Position numbers and translations under genes: made by a program | The notes under the pieces: model-generated | What the model was told of the DNA's origin: nothing | The model's input: only the letters and a program-made list of their open reading frames with translations | Databases searched by the model: none | In this document: piece after piece, positions 56,103 through 64,000 of the stretch | How the letters are laid out: each line of letters opens with the position of its first letter | Numbering within the stretch: position 1 is the stretch's first letter | Source: Bradyrhizobium campsiandrae | Lineage (GTDB): Bacteria; Pseudomonadota; Alphaproteobacteria; Rhizobiales; Xanthobacteraceae | DNA length: 64,000 bases | Assembly (NCBI RefSeq): GCF_014529705.1 | Contig: NZ_JAANIH010000004.1 | Coordinates: forward strand, 1 to 64,000 | Direction: 5' to 3'

Positions 56103-57200
56103 ATGGCACGGATCGATGTCGAGGCGCTCGACAAATCCTTTGGTGGCTTCCATGCGGTCAAGTCCGCCAGCTTCACGGTGGAGGATGGCCAGTTCCTCTG
56201 CCTGCTCGGACCGTCCGGCTGCGGCAAGACCACGACACTCCGGATGATTGCGGGCTTGGAGTTGCCGACGGCAGGCACGATCAGGCTCGACGGCGAGGAC
56301 GTGACGATGAACCGCGCCTCGGCGCGCGACATCGCCTTCGTGTTCCAGCTGTTCGCGCTCTATCCGCACATGAATGTCCGGCGCAACATCGGCTTTCCCC
56401 TGAAATGCGAGGGCATCGGTGCGGCGGAACGCGACCGTCGCGTCGTCGAGGCCGCGCGCATCCTGCGGATCTCGCATCTGCTCGACCGCTCCGTCTCCGG
56501 CCTTGCCGGCGGCGACCGCCAGCGCGTCGCTCTGGGGCGGGCGATCGTGCGCAAGCCGAAATGCTTCCTGATGGACGAGCCGCTCGGCGCGCTCGACACC
56601 GAGATGCGGGAGGCCATGATTCATGAGCTGCGTGCCCTGCATGATCGGCTCGGCGCGACGACTGTCTATGTCACCCACGATCAGCTCGAGGCCATGGCGA
56701 TGGCCGACAGGATCGCGGTGATGAACAACGGCGTCGTCGAGCAGGTGGCGAGCCCGCGCGACGTCTATGACCGGCCGGCATCGCTGTTCGTTGCCGACTT
56801 CATCGGCTCCCCGCCGATGAATTTCCTGCCGTTCCGTGGCGGCTTGCAAACCGGCGCAGAGGCGATCACGCTCGGGGAGCGCGACGTGGCGATTCCTGCG
56901 GCGCGGGAGGCGATGGCGGAAAGCGAGCTTGTGCTCGGGGTGCGGCCCGAACACGTGCGTTTCACCGATCAGGGTATGGTGCGCGGTGAAGTCTATGGCA
57001 CGGAATATCTCGGCACGACGCAGATCGTGACCGTGACGACGCACTACGGCGCACTCAAGGCCCGCTCAGCCAGCAGCAGATCGTTTCGGATCGGCGAGAC
57101 TGTCGGGCTCGACTTCCGGCCCGATACGTTGTCGATTTTCGACAAGGCATCCGGCCGGGCGATCCGCACCGCGCTGCATGAGGGAGGTGCGCATGGCTGA
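56103..57200 (+). CDS. Sugar ABC transporter ATPase 1
   Basis: The 365-residue ATPase has Walker [10 protein letters not shown], Walker B CFLMDEP and a C-terminal TOBE-type domain. Two motifs deviate: the Q-loop reads VFQLFALYPH and the signature is LAGGDRQRVAL rather than LSGGQ. Importers with two different ATPases often have one non-standard subunit. It overlaps the next ATPase gene by eight bases. Confidence 0.92.
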   Translation: MARIDVEALDKSFGGFHAVKSASFTVEDGQFLCLLGPSGCGKTTTLRMIAGLELPTAGTIRLDGEDVTMNRASARDIAFVFQLFALYPHMNVRRNIGFPLKCEGIGAAERDRRVVEAARILRISHLLDRSVSGLAGGDRQRVALGRAIVRKPKCFLMDEPLGALDTEMREAMIHELRALHDRLGATTVYVTHDQLEAMAMADRIAVMNNGVVEQVASPRDVYDRPASLFVADFIGSPPMNFLPFRGGLQTGAEAITLGERDVAIPAAREAMAESELVLGVRPEHVRFTDQGMVRGEVYGTEYLGTTQIVTVTTHYGALKARSASSRSFRIGETVGLDFRPDTLSIFDKASGRAIRTALHEGGAHG

Positions 57201-58200
57201 GGTCGAGATCAATGCCGTGTCCAAGGCCTTCGGCAAGCTGCAAGCGGTGACCGATCTGTCGTTGACAATCGGCAACGGCGAATTCGTTGCGTTGCTTGGG
57301 CCGACCGGCGCCGGCAAGACGACGGCATTGCGTTTGATCGCCGGACTGGAGCAGCCGGATGAAGGTTCAATCCGCATCGATGGGCGCGACGTGACGGGCG
57401 ATGCGCCGGCGGACCGCGACGTTGCCTTTGTCTTCCAGCAATATTCGCTGTATCCGCACCTCACCGTGTTCGAGAACATGGCCTTCGCGCTGCGTGCGCC
57501 GATCCGCCGCATGCCCGAGGCCGATATCCGTGCGAAAGTGCAGGATGTGGCGCGTCTGCTTCACATCGAGACCAAGCTGGACAACAAGGCGACGCTGTTG
57601 TCGGGCGGGCAGATGCAGCGCGTCGCGATCGGCCGGGCGCTGGTCCGCTCGCCCTCGATCTATCTGATGGACGAGCCGCTCTCCTCGCTGGATGCCAAGC
57701 TGCGCGGCGAATTGCGCCTCGAGCTCAAGCGGATCCAGGTCGATCTCGGCGCGACGATCCTCTATGTCACCCACGATCAGACCGAGGCGATGACCATGGC
57801 GTCGCGCATCGGCGTGATCGAAGGCGGGCGCTTGATGCAGATCGGCACGCCGCGGGAGATCTACGAGAACCCGATCAATGCGCATGTCGCGGCGCGGCTA
57901 GGTCAGCCGGTGATCAATCTGTTGCCGGCGGGCCTGTTCGCCGGCGCGCCTCATGGCGCCGAAACGATCGGCGCACGGACCGAGCACCTGACAATCGCGC
58001 GCGGTGGCGGCGACGTTTCGGCGACCGTCAAGCGGGTCGAGCATCTCGGCGACCAGAGCCATCTCCATCTCGACCTTGCTGGCCGACCCGTCGTGACCCT
58101 GGCGGATCCCGAGGCGGCCTTTGGTGCCGGAGAGGTCGTGTCGCTGCGTTTGAACAAACCGTTGTTTTTCGATGCGAAGGGCCGGAGGGTCGCGGCATGA
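57193..58200 (+). CDS. Sugar ABC transporter ATPase 2
   Basis: The 335-residue ATPase has Walker A GPTGAGKTT, Q-loop VFQQYSLYPH, a canonical LSGGQMQRVAIG signature and Walker B IYLMDEP. With the preceding ATPase it probably forms a heterodimer. ATG 57193 follows GGGAGGTGCGC. The stop overlaps dhaL. Confidence 0.93.
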   Translation: MAEVEINAVSKAFGKLQAVTDLSLTIGNGEFVALLGPTGAGKTTALRLIAGLEQPDEGSIRIDGRDVTGDAPADRDVAFVFQQYSLYPHLTVFENMAFALRAPIRRMPEADIRAKVQDVARLLHIETKLDNKATLLSGGQMQRVAIGRALVRSPSIYLMDEPLSSLDAKLRGELRLELKRIQVDLGATILYVTHDQTEAMTMASRIGVIEGGRLMQIGTPREIYENPINAHVAARLGQPVINLLPAGLFAGAPHGAETIGARTEHLTIARGGGDVSATVKRVEHLGDQSHLHLDLAGRPVVTLADPEAAFGAGEVVSLRLNKPLFFDAKGRRVAA

Positions 58201-58811
58201 GTCTTGATCGGGTGGCCAGGGAAAGATTGGTGCAAGCGCTGGCAGCGTCAGTGATCGAACACGCGGACGAGTTGACGAGCCTCGATCAGGCGATCGGCGA
58301 TGGGGATCACGGCCTGAACATGAAGCGCGGTTTCGAGGCTGTGCTGGCGGCATTGCCGGGCCTTGCCGACAAGTCGCTCCCGGAAATGCTGAAGGCAATT
58401 GGAATGACGTTGGTGATGAAGGTTGGCGGGGCGTCGGGGCCGCTGGTCGGAACTTTCTTCATGGAGCTGGGCAAGGCGCTTCCGGAACGGCCGGGCCGGG
58501 CCGATCTGGTCGCCGCGACGGAGAAAGCGATCGAGGCGGTCAAGGCGCGCGGCCGTTCCGAGGCAGGGCAGAAGACGCTGCTGGATGTCCTGGTGCCGGT
58601 TCACGCCGTTCTCGCGGGAGGCGGGGATGCCAAGGCGATCGCTGCCGAGGCGGTGCAGGCGGCGGATCGTACCACGCCGATGCAGGCGCTTCGCGGCCGC
58701 GCGTCGTTTCTTGGCGAACGCTCCGTCGGTCACATGGATCCGGGCTCGCGTTCGGCGTCCCTTCTGATCGGCGCAGCAGTCGAGACACTGGAATTCGAGG
58801 TCAATCCATGA
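58197..58811 (+). CDS. dhaL: DhaL, ADP-binding subunit of PTS-dependent dihydroxyacetone kinase
   Basis: DhaL holds ADP, receives phosphate from DhaM and passes it to dihydroxyacetone bound on DhaK. The 204-residue product has the Mg/ADP aspartates D30, D35 and D37 in SLDQAIGDGDHGLNM and the GGASGPLVGTFF loop. It is translationally coupled to its neighbours. Confidence 0.94.
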   Translation: MSLDRVARERLVQALAASVIEHADELTSLDQAIGDGDHGLNMKRGFEAVLAALPGLADKSLPEMLKAIGMTLVMKVGGASGPLVGTFFMELGKALPERPGRADLVAATEKAIEAVKARGRSEAGQKTLLDVLVPVHAVLAGGGDAKAIAAEAVQAADRTTPMQALRGRASFLGERSVGHMDPGSRSASLLIGAAVETLEFEVNP

Positions 58812-59194
58812 GCAACGTCGGAATTGTCATCGTGTCGCATTCGCCAAAGATCGCGGAAGGCGCGGCCGATATGGTGCGCCAGATGGTCGGGGACGTCGTG
58901 CCTCTGGCTTGGAGCGGCGGCGACGTCGATGGCGGCCTGGGTACGAACGTTGCAGGGATTCTCGAAGCGATCGAAACCGCCTGGTCACCAGCGGGTGTTG
59001 CGATCCTCGTCGATCTTGGCGGTGCCGAGACCAATTCGGAGATGGCGGTCGAGATGCTCCCGGAAGACCGGCGCGCGCGTGTGCTTGTCTGTAATGCCCC
59101 CGTGGTCGAGGGGGCCGTGATCGCTGCGACCGAATCTTCGGGCGGCTCATCGCTTGCTGCCGTCAAGCGCAGTGCGGAGGAATTCTATGCATGA
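58808..59194 (+). CDS. dhaM: DhaM, EIIA-type phosphotransfer subunit
   Basis: The 128-residue protein is the EIIA-mannose-like domain of DhaM, with the phosphorylated His (H11) in VIVSHSPKIAEGA. In some bacteria DhaM is fused to HPr and EI domains; here these are separate genes that follow. It receives phosphate from HPr and rephosphorylates ADP on DhaL. Confidence 0.93.
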   Translation: MSNVGIVIVSHSPKIAEGAADMVRQMVGDVVPLAWSGGDVDGGLGTNVAGILEAIETAWSPAGVAILVDLGGAETNSEMAVEMLPEDRRARVLVCNAPVVEGAVIAATESSGGSSLAAVKRSAEEFYA

Positions 59195-59501
59195 TGCCAA
59201 CGCCAACCGGGCGGCCCAGACGTTTGTGCCGCTGGCCGCTTCGGCGGTCCTCGTCAATCCGGTCGGCCTGCACGCGCGGCCGTCGGTGAAGCTCACGCAA
59301 TGCGCGAAAGGCTTTGTCGCGAAGATCGAGATTGCGTTGGCAGCCGACGGTCCCTGGACCGACGCCAAGAGTCCGGTGAAAGTGATGCGCGTGAAGGCGC
59401 CGCAAGGCGCGACGCTGCATTTCCGTGTCGCCGGTCCCGACGGCGATGCGGCGCTCGCGGCCATGCTGGCGCTGGTGCATGACGGTTTCGGCGAGGCGTA
59501 G
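59187..59501 (+). CDS. HPr-like phosphocarrier
   Basis: The 104-residue protein has the HPr active His (H29) in NPVGLHARPSVKLTQCAKGF and a regulatory region of unusual sequence (DAKSPVKVMRVKAPQGATL). It lies between dhaM and the EI gene and probably serves only this kinase. ATG 59187 follows GGAGGAATTCT. Confidence 0.92.
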   Translation: MHDANANRAAQTFVPLAASAVLVNPVGLHARPSVKLTQCAKGFVAKIEIALAADGPWTDAKSPVKVMRVKAPQGATLHFRVAGPDGDAALAAMLALVHDGFGEA

Positions 59502-59505
59502 AATC

Positions 59506-61104
59506 GTGGGCGAGATCCATCTCACCGGCCATCCCGCTTCGCCTGGTCTTGCCATCGGCCCGGTTGCCGTGCTGACGAGGGCAGTGGCGAGCAGGGCGGC
59601 GAAGGACGATCCCGCGCAGGAGGCCGCAGCACTGAAGGCGGCGATCGAGGGGGCTGCAGCCGAGCTTGCCGAACTGATCGCGACGGTTCATGGCGAGGCC
59701 GCGGAGATCCTGGAATTCCAAGTCGCGATGCTGGGCGACGATGCGCTTGCGGAGAGTGCCTACGAAGCCATTGTCGCCGGTACGGCTGCCGATGATGCAT
59801 GGCGCGCGGCGCTCGACGCGGAAGTCGCCGGTTACCGCGCGGCGGACGAGGAGTATTTCCGGGCGCGTGCCGCGGATCTGGTCGACATTCGCGATCGCGT
59901 GCTGGCCGGGCTGAATGGCACAAGCGCGATCGCCAAGATCTCCGGCGATTCCGTCGTCACGGGTGATGATATTTCGCCGTCGACATTCCTCGCGGTTGAC
60001 TGGACCCGTGGCGGTGCCATTGCGCTCGCCAGTGGATCGCCGTCGTCGCATGTCGCCATGCTCGCGCGATCGCGCGGCGCTCCCATGGTGGTCGGGTTGG
60101 GGCCGTTGCCGTGGAACGGACAGCCGCCGTCGCTGGCGCTGGTCGACGGCGATGCCGGAACGGTGATCTTCGATCCTCAGCCCGAAACGCGCCGCCTCTT
60201 CGAGCAGCGCTTGGCTGCTGCGAATGCGGCACGGATTGCTGCCGACGCCGGTCGTCTCAAGCCGGCACTGACGGCCGATGGTCGGTGTATCGCCGTTCTT
60301 CTCAATGTTGCTGCCCCCGAAGATCTTGCGGGCCTTGATCCCGCAATCTGCGACGGGATCGGCCTCGTGCGGACGGAGTTTCTGTTCGAGGGGTCGAGAG
60401 GTCTACCCGACGAGGATGCGCAATACGCCGTCTACCGCCGAATTCTCGAATGGGCCGGAGGGCGGCCGGTGACGATCCGCACGCTTGATGCCGGCGGCGA
60501 TAAGCCGATTCCCGGCGTGACGGTCGACGGCGAGCGCAATCCGTTCCTGGGCTTGCGTGGGATCCGGCTCTCGCTGGCGCGGCCGGAGGTGTTTCGCGTG
60601 CAGTTGCGGGCGCTGTGCCGCGCGGCCGTGCATGGGACGCTGAAGGTGATGTTGCCGATGGTCGCGATCCCTACGGAGTTCGACCGCGCCAACGCCATGC
60701 TGGATGCGGAGTTCGACGCACTCAAGGCAGAGGGCATCGCCTGCGCCCGCCCTCCGCTCGGCATCATGGTCGAGATCCCATCGGCAGCGCTATGCGCCGA
60801 GGATTTCGCCGCGGCGTTCTATTCTATCGGATCGAACGACCTGACCCAATACACGATGGCTGCGGCACGCGATATCGGCGCTGTCGCCGACCTCAACGAC
60901 GCCGGTCATCCTGCGGTGCTGGCGCTGATTGCGCGAACGGTCGAGGCCGGACGCAAGCGGGGTGCGGAGGTCTCGCTCTGCGGCGATGCCGCCGCCGACA
61001 CGCGCTTGACGAGCGCGCTGCTGGCGACGGGCTTGACGGTTCTGTCGGTCTCACCGATTGCGGTGGCGCGGCTCAAGGCGGTCATTGCCAGGGAGACCGC
61101 ATGA
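59506..61104 (+). CDS. PTS enzyme I-like phosphotransferase
   Basis: The 532-residue protein (GTG start, MGEIHLTGHPASPGLAIGPV) takes phosphate from PEP and passes it to HPr. It has the active His (H182) in SPSSHVAMLARSRGAPMVVG, the RTEFLFEGSRGLP and GGDKPIPG segments of the PEP site and the C-terminal SLCGDAA cysteine. It is slightly shorter than general EI (about 575). The stop overlaps the next start. Confidence 0.92.
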   Translation: MGEIHLTGHPASPGLAIGPVAVLTRAVASRAAKDDPAQEAAALKAAIEGAAAELAELIATVHGEAAEILEFQVAMLGDDALAESAYEAIVAGTAADDAWRAALDAEVAGYRAADEEYFRARAADLVDIRDRVLAGLNGTSAIAKISGDSVVTGDDISPSTFLAVDWTRGGAIALASGSPSSHVAMLARSRGAPMVVGLGPLPWNGQPPSLALVDGDAGTVIFDPQPETRRLFEQRLAAANAARIAADAGRLKPALTADGRCIAVLLNVAAPEDLAGLDPAICDGIGLVRTEFLFEGSRGLPDEDAQYAVYRRILEWAGGRPVTIRTLDAGGDKPIPGVTVDGERNPFLGLRGIRLSLARPEVFRVQLRALCRAAVHGTLKVMLPMVAIPTEFDRANAMLDAEFDALKAEGIACARPPLGIMVEIPSAALCAEDFAAAFYSIGSNDLTQYTMAAARDIGAVADLNDAGHPAVLALIARTVEAGRKRGAEVSLCGDAAADTRLTSALLATGLTVLSVSPIAVARLKAVIARETA

Positions 61105-61532
61105 GCGACGACGCAGGGGAAGACACAAGCCGGCCCGGCGACAGCAATGTTGCGGACTACAAGCTCATCCTGCGGCGGGCGCTCGACAACCGGCCATCCG
61201 GGACGCGGTTGAAGCTTGCGGCGGCGCTCGGCAAGAACCGCTCCTTTGTCAGCCAGATCACCAACCCGGCCTATCTGGTGCCGATTCCAGCCAAGCATGT
61301 CGCGATCATCTTCGAGGTCTGCCATCTCTCCGGTACCGAGCGGGCGGCGTTCCTCGAAGCATATGGCCGCGCGCATCCGGGACGGCTGCGCGGCGCCCAT
61401 CGCGAGGCGCGCACGCGCACTGTGACAGTGACGGTGCCCGATCTCGGAGACGACAAGAAAAATCGCGCGCTGGAGCAGCTCATCGTCGATTTTGCAGCTC
61501 AGCTCGCGCGCTACACCGAAAGTATTGGCTGA
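61101..61532 (+). CDS. Helix-turn-helix-like protein in the dha operon
   Basis: The 143-residue protein has an HTH-like stretch (LKLAAALGKNRSFVSQITNP) between residues 38 and 57, followed by a helical region and a basic segment (AHREARTRTVTVTVPDLG). No known dha regulator (DhaR, DhaS) is this type, as far as I can judge. Its place between EI and dhaK suggests regulation of this operon, or binding to a phosphotransfer protein. Confidence 0.72.
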   Translation: MSDDAGEDTSRPGDSNVADYKLILRRALDNRPSGTRLKLAAALGKNRSFVSQITNPAYLVPIPAKHVAIIFEVCHLSGTERAAFLEAYGRAHPGRLRGAHREARTRTVTVTVPDLGDDKKNRALEQLIVDFAAQLARYTESIG

Positions 61533-61570
61533 CGGATTCGAAAGGCAAAAAGGATAACCGGGAGGACGCC

Positions 61571-62560
61571 ATGAAAAAGCTGATCAACAGCGCCGACACG
61601 GTGCTCGAAGAGAGCCTCGACGGGTTGGCGATTGCACATGCTGACATCCTGCTGCTCGGTGCTGACAGGAAGTTCGTGCGCCGGCGCAACCTGAAACCAG
61701 GCAAGGTCGCGCTCATCTCGGGCGGCGGCTCCGGCCATGAACCGCTTCATGCGGGCTTCGTCGGGCATGGCATGCTCGATGCCGCCTGTCCGGGCCAGGT
61801 TTTCACGTCGCCGACGCCGGACCAGATGATCGAGGCGGCGGAGGCCGTCGACACCGGGGCGGGCGTGCTCTTCATCGTCAAGAATTACGAGGGCGATGTG
61901 ATGAATTTCACCATGGCCGCCGAGATGGCCGGGCGCGAGGTCGCAAGCGTCGTGACCAACGACGATGTTGCGGTCGAGAAATCGACCTACACGACCGGCC
62001 GTCGCGGTGTCGCGGGCACGCTGATCGTGGAAAAGATGGTCGGTGCCGCCGCTGAAAGGGGAATGCCGCTCGCCGCGCTGAAGACGCTCGGCGATGACGT
62101 CAACCGACGCACCCGCTCGATGGGGGTGGCGCTGCTGCCGTGCACAGTGCCGGCGGTGGGCCGGCCGAACTTCACCCTGGCCGACAACGAAATGGAAATG
62201 GGTGTCGGCATTCATGGCGAGCCGGGACGCCGAAGGGTGCCGCTGGGCTCTGCCGATGCGATTGCTGCCGAGATGCTCGACGCGATTTTGGGCGATCTTG
62301 CGCCGAGCAAGGGCAGTGAGGTCCTGCTTCTGGTCAACGGGTTCGGTGCGACGCCTCTCCTCGAACTCTATCTGATGGCCAACCGCGCCAAGCGCATTCT
62401 GGACGGGGCGGGGATCACGGCGACACGTTTCCTGACCGGGTCTTATGTGACGTCCCTCGACATGGCCGGTGCCTCCATCACGGTTTCCGTGCTCGACAGC
62501 CAGTCGAAGGAATTGTGGGATGCCGAAGTGCATACCGCTGCGCTGCGCTGGGGTATCTGA
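61571..62560 (+). CDS. dhaK: DhaK, dihydroxyacetone-binding kinase subunit
   Basis: DhaK binds dihydroxyacetone covalently through a histidine and positions it for phosphorylation by DhaL. The 329-residue product has [16 protein letters not shown] and the substrate His H215 in [16 protein letters not shown] 61571 follows GGGAGGACGCC. It is the last gene of the operon; I see no strong terminator after it. Confidence 0.94.
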   Translation: MKKLINSADTVLEESLDGLAIAHADILLLGADRKFVRRRNLKPGKVALISGGGSGHEPLHAGFVGHGMLDAACPGQVFTSPTPDQMIEAAEAVDTGAGVLFIVKNYEGDVMNFTMAAEMAGREVASVVTNDDVAVEKSTYTTGRRGVAGTLIVEKMVGAAAERGMPLAALKTLGDDVNRRTRSMGVALLPCTVPAVGRPNFTLADNEMEMGVGIHGEPGRRRVPLGSADAIAAEMLDAILGDLAPSKGSEVLLLVNGFGATPLLELYLMANRAKRILDGAGITATRFLTGSYVTSLDMAGASITVSVLDSQSKELWDAEVHTAALRWGI

Positions 62561-62982
62561 TGGACGGAAACGCAAAGGTCAATCATGCGCGATGATAGGA
62601 CAATCCTGAGGCTCGCTATGCGGCCGCCGGCTAAGTCATTTGCCCCATAGCGACCAACGATTGAGTGTGGACCGCTTTCTCCAAAGTTGATGACAGGGCG
62701 TTTTGCTCAAACCGGACCATCATTGTCGTGACGCGCTGTTCGCTGCTCAATTTGGCTCAACTTGGTCTATGATGGATCTTGGTCGCCGCAGCAAGCGTAG
62801 CTCTCATCGGGAGATGCGCATTGCCGCCGTGGCCGGGCGTGACATGCAAGCGATACACAGGGAGCGCCGGGCTCCAAGGGCGGTGATGGCGACCAATCCG
62901 AGGGCCGATTGTGCTCATCGCCCCTGGCGATGAGTGTTGTTACCGGGTGATGCCTACCGGACTCTCGCCCGAGCGCATTGCA
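62561..62982. other. Gene-free spacer between dhaK and lrp-like gene
   Basis: This 422-base stretch has only short frames with no recognisable protein. GCTCAATTTGG and GCTCAACTTGG form a near-direct repeat at about 62747-62767. I see no convincing promoter, terminator or mobile-element end. Confidence 0.5.
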
Positions 62983-63492
62983 TCAATCGACCGCGATCGG
63001 CGGCACCGGCAGAGCCGTGATCGACTTGATCTTCTCCATCGCGAAGCGCGAAGTGACGTTCTTGAGCGGGACGGCGTGGATCAGCTTCTTGTAGAACACG
63101 TCGTAGCTCTGCATGTCCGGCACGACGACGCGCAGCATATAGTCGACGTCGCCAGCCATCCGGTAGAATTCCATCACCTCGGGCATGGCGCTGACGGCCG
63201 CGGCGAAACGCTTTAGCCAGGCGTCGGAATGATCCGAGCTTTCCACCGAGACGAACACGGAGAGGCCGAGGCCGATCTTGTTCTGATCGACCAGCGCAAC
63301 GCGCCTCAGGATCACCCCGTCGGCCTCCAGCCGCTGGATGCGCTTCCAGCAGGGCGTAGAGGACAGGCCGACGCGGTCACCGATCTCCGCCACCGAGAGC
63401 GAAGCATCCTCCTGAAGCACCGTCAGGATCTTGCGGTCGATGGCGTCGAGGCGGCGGCCAGTCTCGGCGAGCTGCAACGCAGCGTCGGACAT
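62983..63492 (-). CDS. Lrp/AsnC-family transcriptional regulator
   Basis: The 169-residue protein has an N-terminal HTH (LDAIDRKILTVLQEDASLSV, GLSSTPCWKRIQRLEADGVI) and a RAM/AsnC effector domain (VMEFYRMAGDVDYMLRVVVP). Lrp proteins respond to amino acids. The start at 63492 gives a normal N-terminus. Its target is not evident, and there is no divergent partner close by. Confidence 0.93.
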   Translation of the reverse strand: MSDAALQLAETGRRLDAIDRKILTVLQEDASLSVAEIGDRVGLSSTPCWKRIQRLEADGVILRRVALVDQNKIGLGLSVFVSVESSDHSDAWLKRFAAAVSAMPEVMEFYRMAGDVDYMLRVVVPDMQSYDVFYKKLIHAVPLKNVTSRFAMEKIKSITALPVPPIAVD

Positions 63493-63548
63493 TGTCTGAT
63501 TACCTTTGTGTCAGTGGAAGCTCGGTGGCCGGCGCTTAAGCAGGGTTG

Positions 63549-63713
63549 TCAGCCGTGGGGTCCGAACAGGAACATCTCGTAAAGGTCGTCCTGAGGGCTG
63601 CATCGGTCATCGTTCGGGCCGCCGGTCTGCGGCTGCAATGAGCGCCGGAACCATCCGCACGCCTGTTCGAACCAGCTGGCGAAGCATGATTGCAGCGAGA
63701 TGACGTAGCTCAT
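63549..63713 (-). CDS. Possible small protein, 54 aa
   Basis: MSYVISLQSCFASWFEQACG starts at 63713 after GGAGTGAAC, a good ribosome site, and ends LYEMFLFGPHG. Composition (Cys, Trp, Phe) does not look like random frame, but no family is recognised. A longer in-frame start at 63884 looks less likely. The spacer 63714-63912 holds nothing else recognisable. Confidence 0.4.
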   Translation of the reverse strand: MSYVISLQSCFASWFEQACGWFRRSLQPQTGGPNDDRCSPQDDLYEMFLFGPHG

Positions 63714-63912
63714 GTTCACTCCGGACAACATTGTAGGGCGAGAACGCCACAAGCCTAACACGAGCGGTAACCCGTTGAACACCGCCAGCCGTTGGCCACG
63801 ATCAGTTTGGTTGGATCGTACTGAGACTGTTATCTGTTCGAGCAGGAAATTCCCCGGCGCCGTTTCGCGAGGAGCATTTTTCACGCGATGTAGGGAGTGC
63901 GGAGGCGTTGAA

Positions 63913-64000
63913 TCAGTTGTTCGCGAGCAGCGCGAGCACGTCGGCGTGCCGCAGACGCGGGGTGGAACCGGCGTTCAGCGGCCTGCGGCAGGAGTCCGGC
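63913..64000 (-). CDS. C-terminal end of a gene entering from the right (partial)
   Basis: On the reverse strand a frame open to the window edge reads LNAGSTPRLRHADVLALLAN and stops at TGA 63915-63913. Codon use is G/C-rich at third positions, as in real genes nearby. Too little is present to name it. Confidence 0.4.
   Translation of the reverse strand, partial: PDSCRRPLNAGSTPRLRHADVLALLANN

Noticed and set aside
58808..61104. A general sugar PTS locus
   Set aside because: EI and HPr are present, but there is no membrane EIIC/EIIB; the genes are embedded in a dihydroxyacetone kinase operon.
62561..62982. Insertion-sequence remnant downstream of dhaK
   Set aside because: The short frames do not resemble a transposase and no inverted terminal repeats or target duplication were found.

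Overview
The window is GC-rich alphaproteobacterial DNA, most like a free-living or photosynthetic-type Bradyrhizobium (or a close Rhodopseudomonas relative). This rests on gene content and order: suf genes beside nifD, nif and fix genes in one island, fixABCX, and an Irr-type Fur protein. No nod genes are present and the island has its own homocitrate synthase (nifV), so it looks like a self-sufficient diazotroph island rather than a symbiosis island.

Layout. (1) 1-4305: the end of sufB, then sufC-sufD-sufS and a NifZ-like gene, with sufE facing them. (2) 4655-12721: nifD-nifK-nifE-nifN-nifX, a NifX-associated protein, a small helical protein, ferredoxin fdxB and hspQ. (3) 12730-14791: two unknown reverse-strand genes, a Rieske protein and one unknown gene with its own promoter. 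(4) 15143-18108: A-type carrier, Nfu, nifS, nifT and a SIR2-like protein. (5) 18398-25906: a long nifB operon carrying ferredoxins, an A-type carrier, TPR and Fe-S/LRV proteins, two NifZ-type proteins, several unknown small proteins, a degenerate DegT aminotransferase homologue, a second Rieske protein and a truncated haemoglobin. (6) 25919-27796, reverse: TPR, SufT-like, dienelactone-hydrolase-like and an unknown gene. (7) 28155-29951: bolA, grx and a 2Fe-2S ferredoxin facing nifO and a degenerate receiver gene. (8) 30344-38991: nifH, nifQ, an irr-like gene, nifV, cysE, nifW, fixABCX and a molbindin. (9) 38965-42960: modC/B/A in reverse and modD forward.

The nif/fix/mod section is tied together by one regulatory code. 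I find fourteen sigma54 (-24/-12) candidates and eleven TGT-N10-ACA NifA-type sites (one imperfect). At five loci (sufE/nifD, 14.8-15.1 kb, 27.9-28.1 kb, receiver/nifH and modA/modD) promoters fire in both directions. nifA itself is outside the window. Together the genes cover structural nitrogenase, FeMo-co synthesis, Fe-S supply, electron delivery, molybdate uptake, homocitrate, cysteine and probably oxygen or NO protection.

From 42991 onward the genes are unrelated to nitrogen fixation: a LacI regulator, a UvrA-like ATPase, a DUF892 protein, an isochorismatase-like hydrolase, a DUF305 membrane protein, an alcohol dehydrogenase and an SDR. Then comes a 10-kb operon (52530-62560) joining a CUT1-type ABC importer to a PTS-driven dihydroxyacetone kinase (dhaL, dhaM, HPr, EI, HTH protein, dhaK), with a perfect inverted repeat over its presumed promoter. 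An Lrp regulator, a small ORF and the tail of a gene leaving the window close the region. No tRNA, rRNA, CRISPR array or intact insertion sequence was seen.
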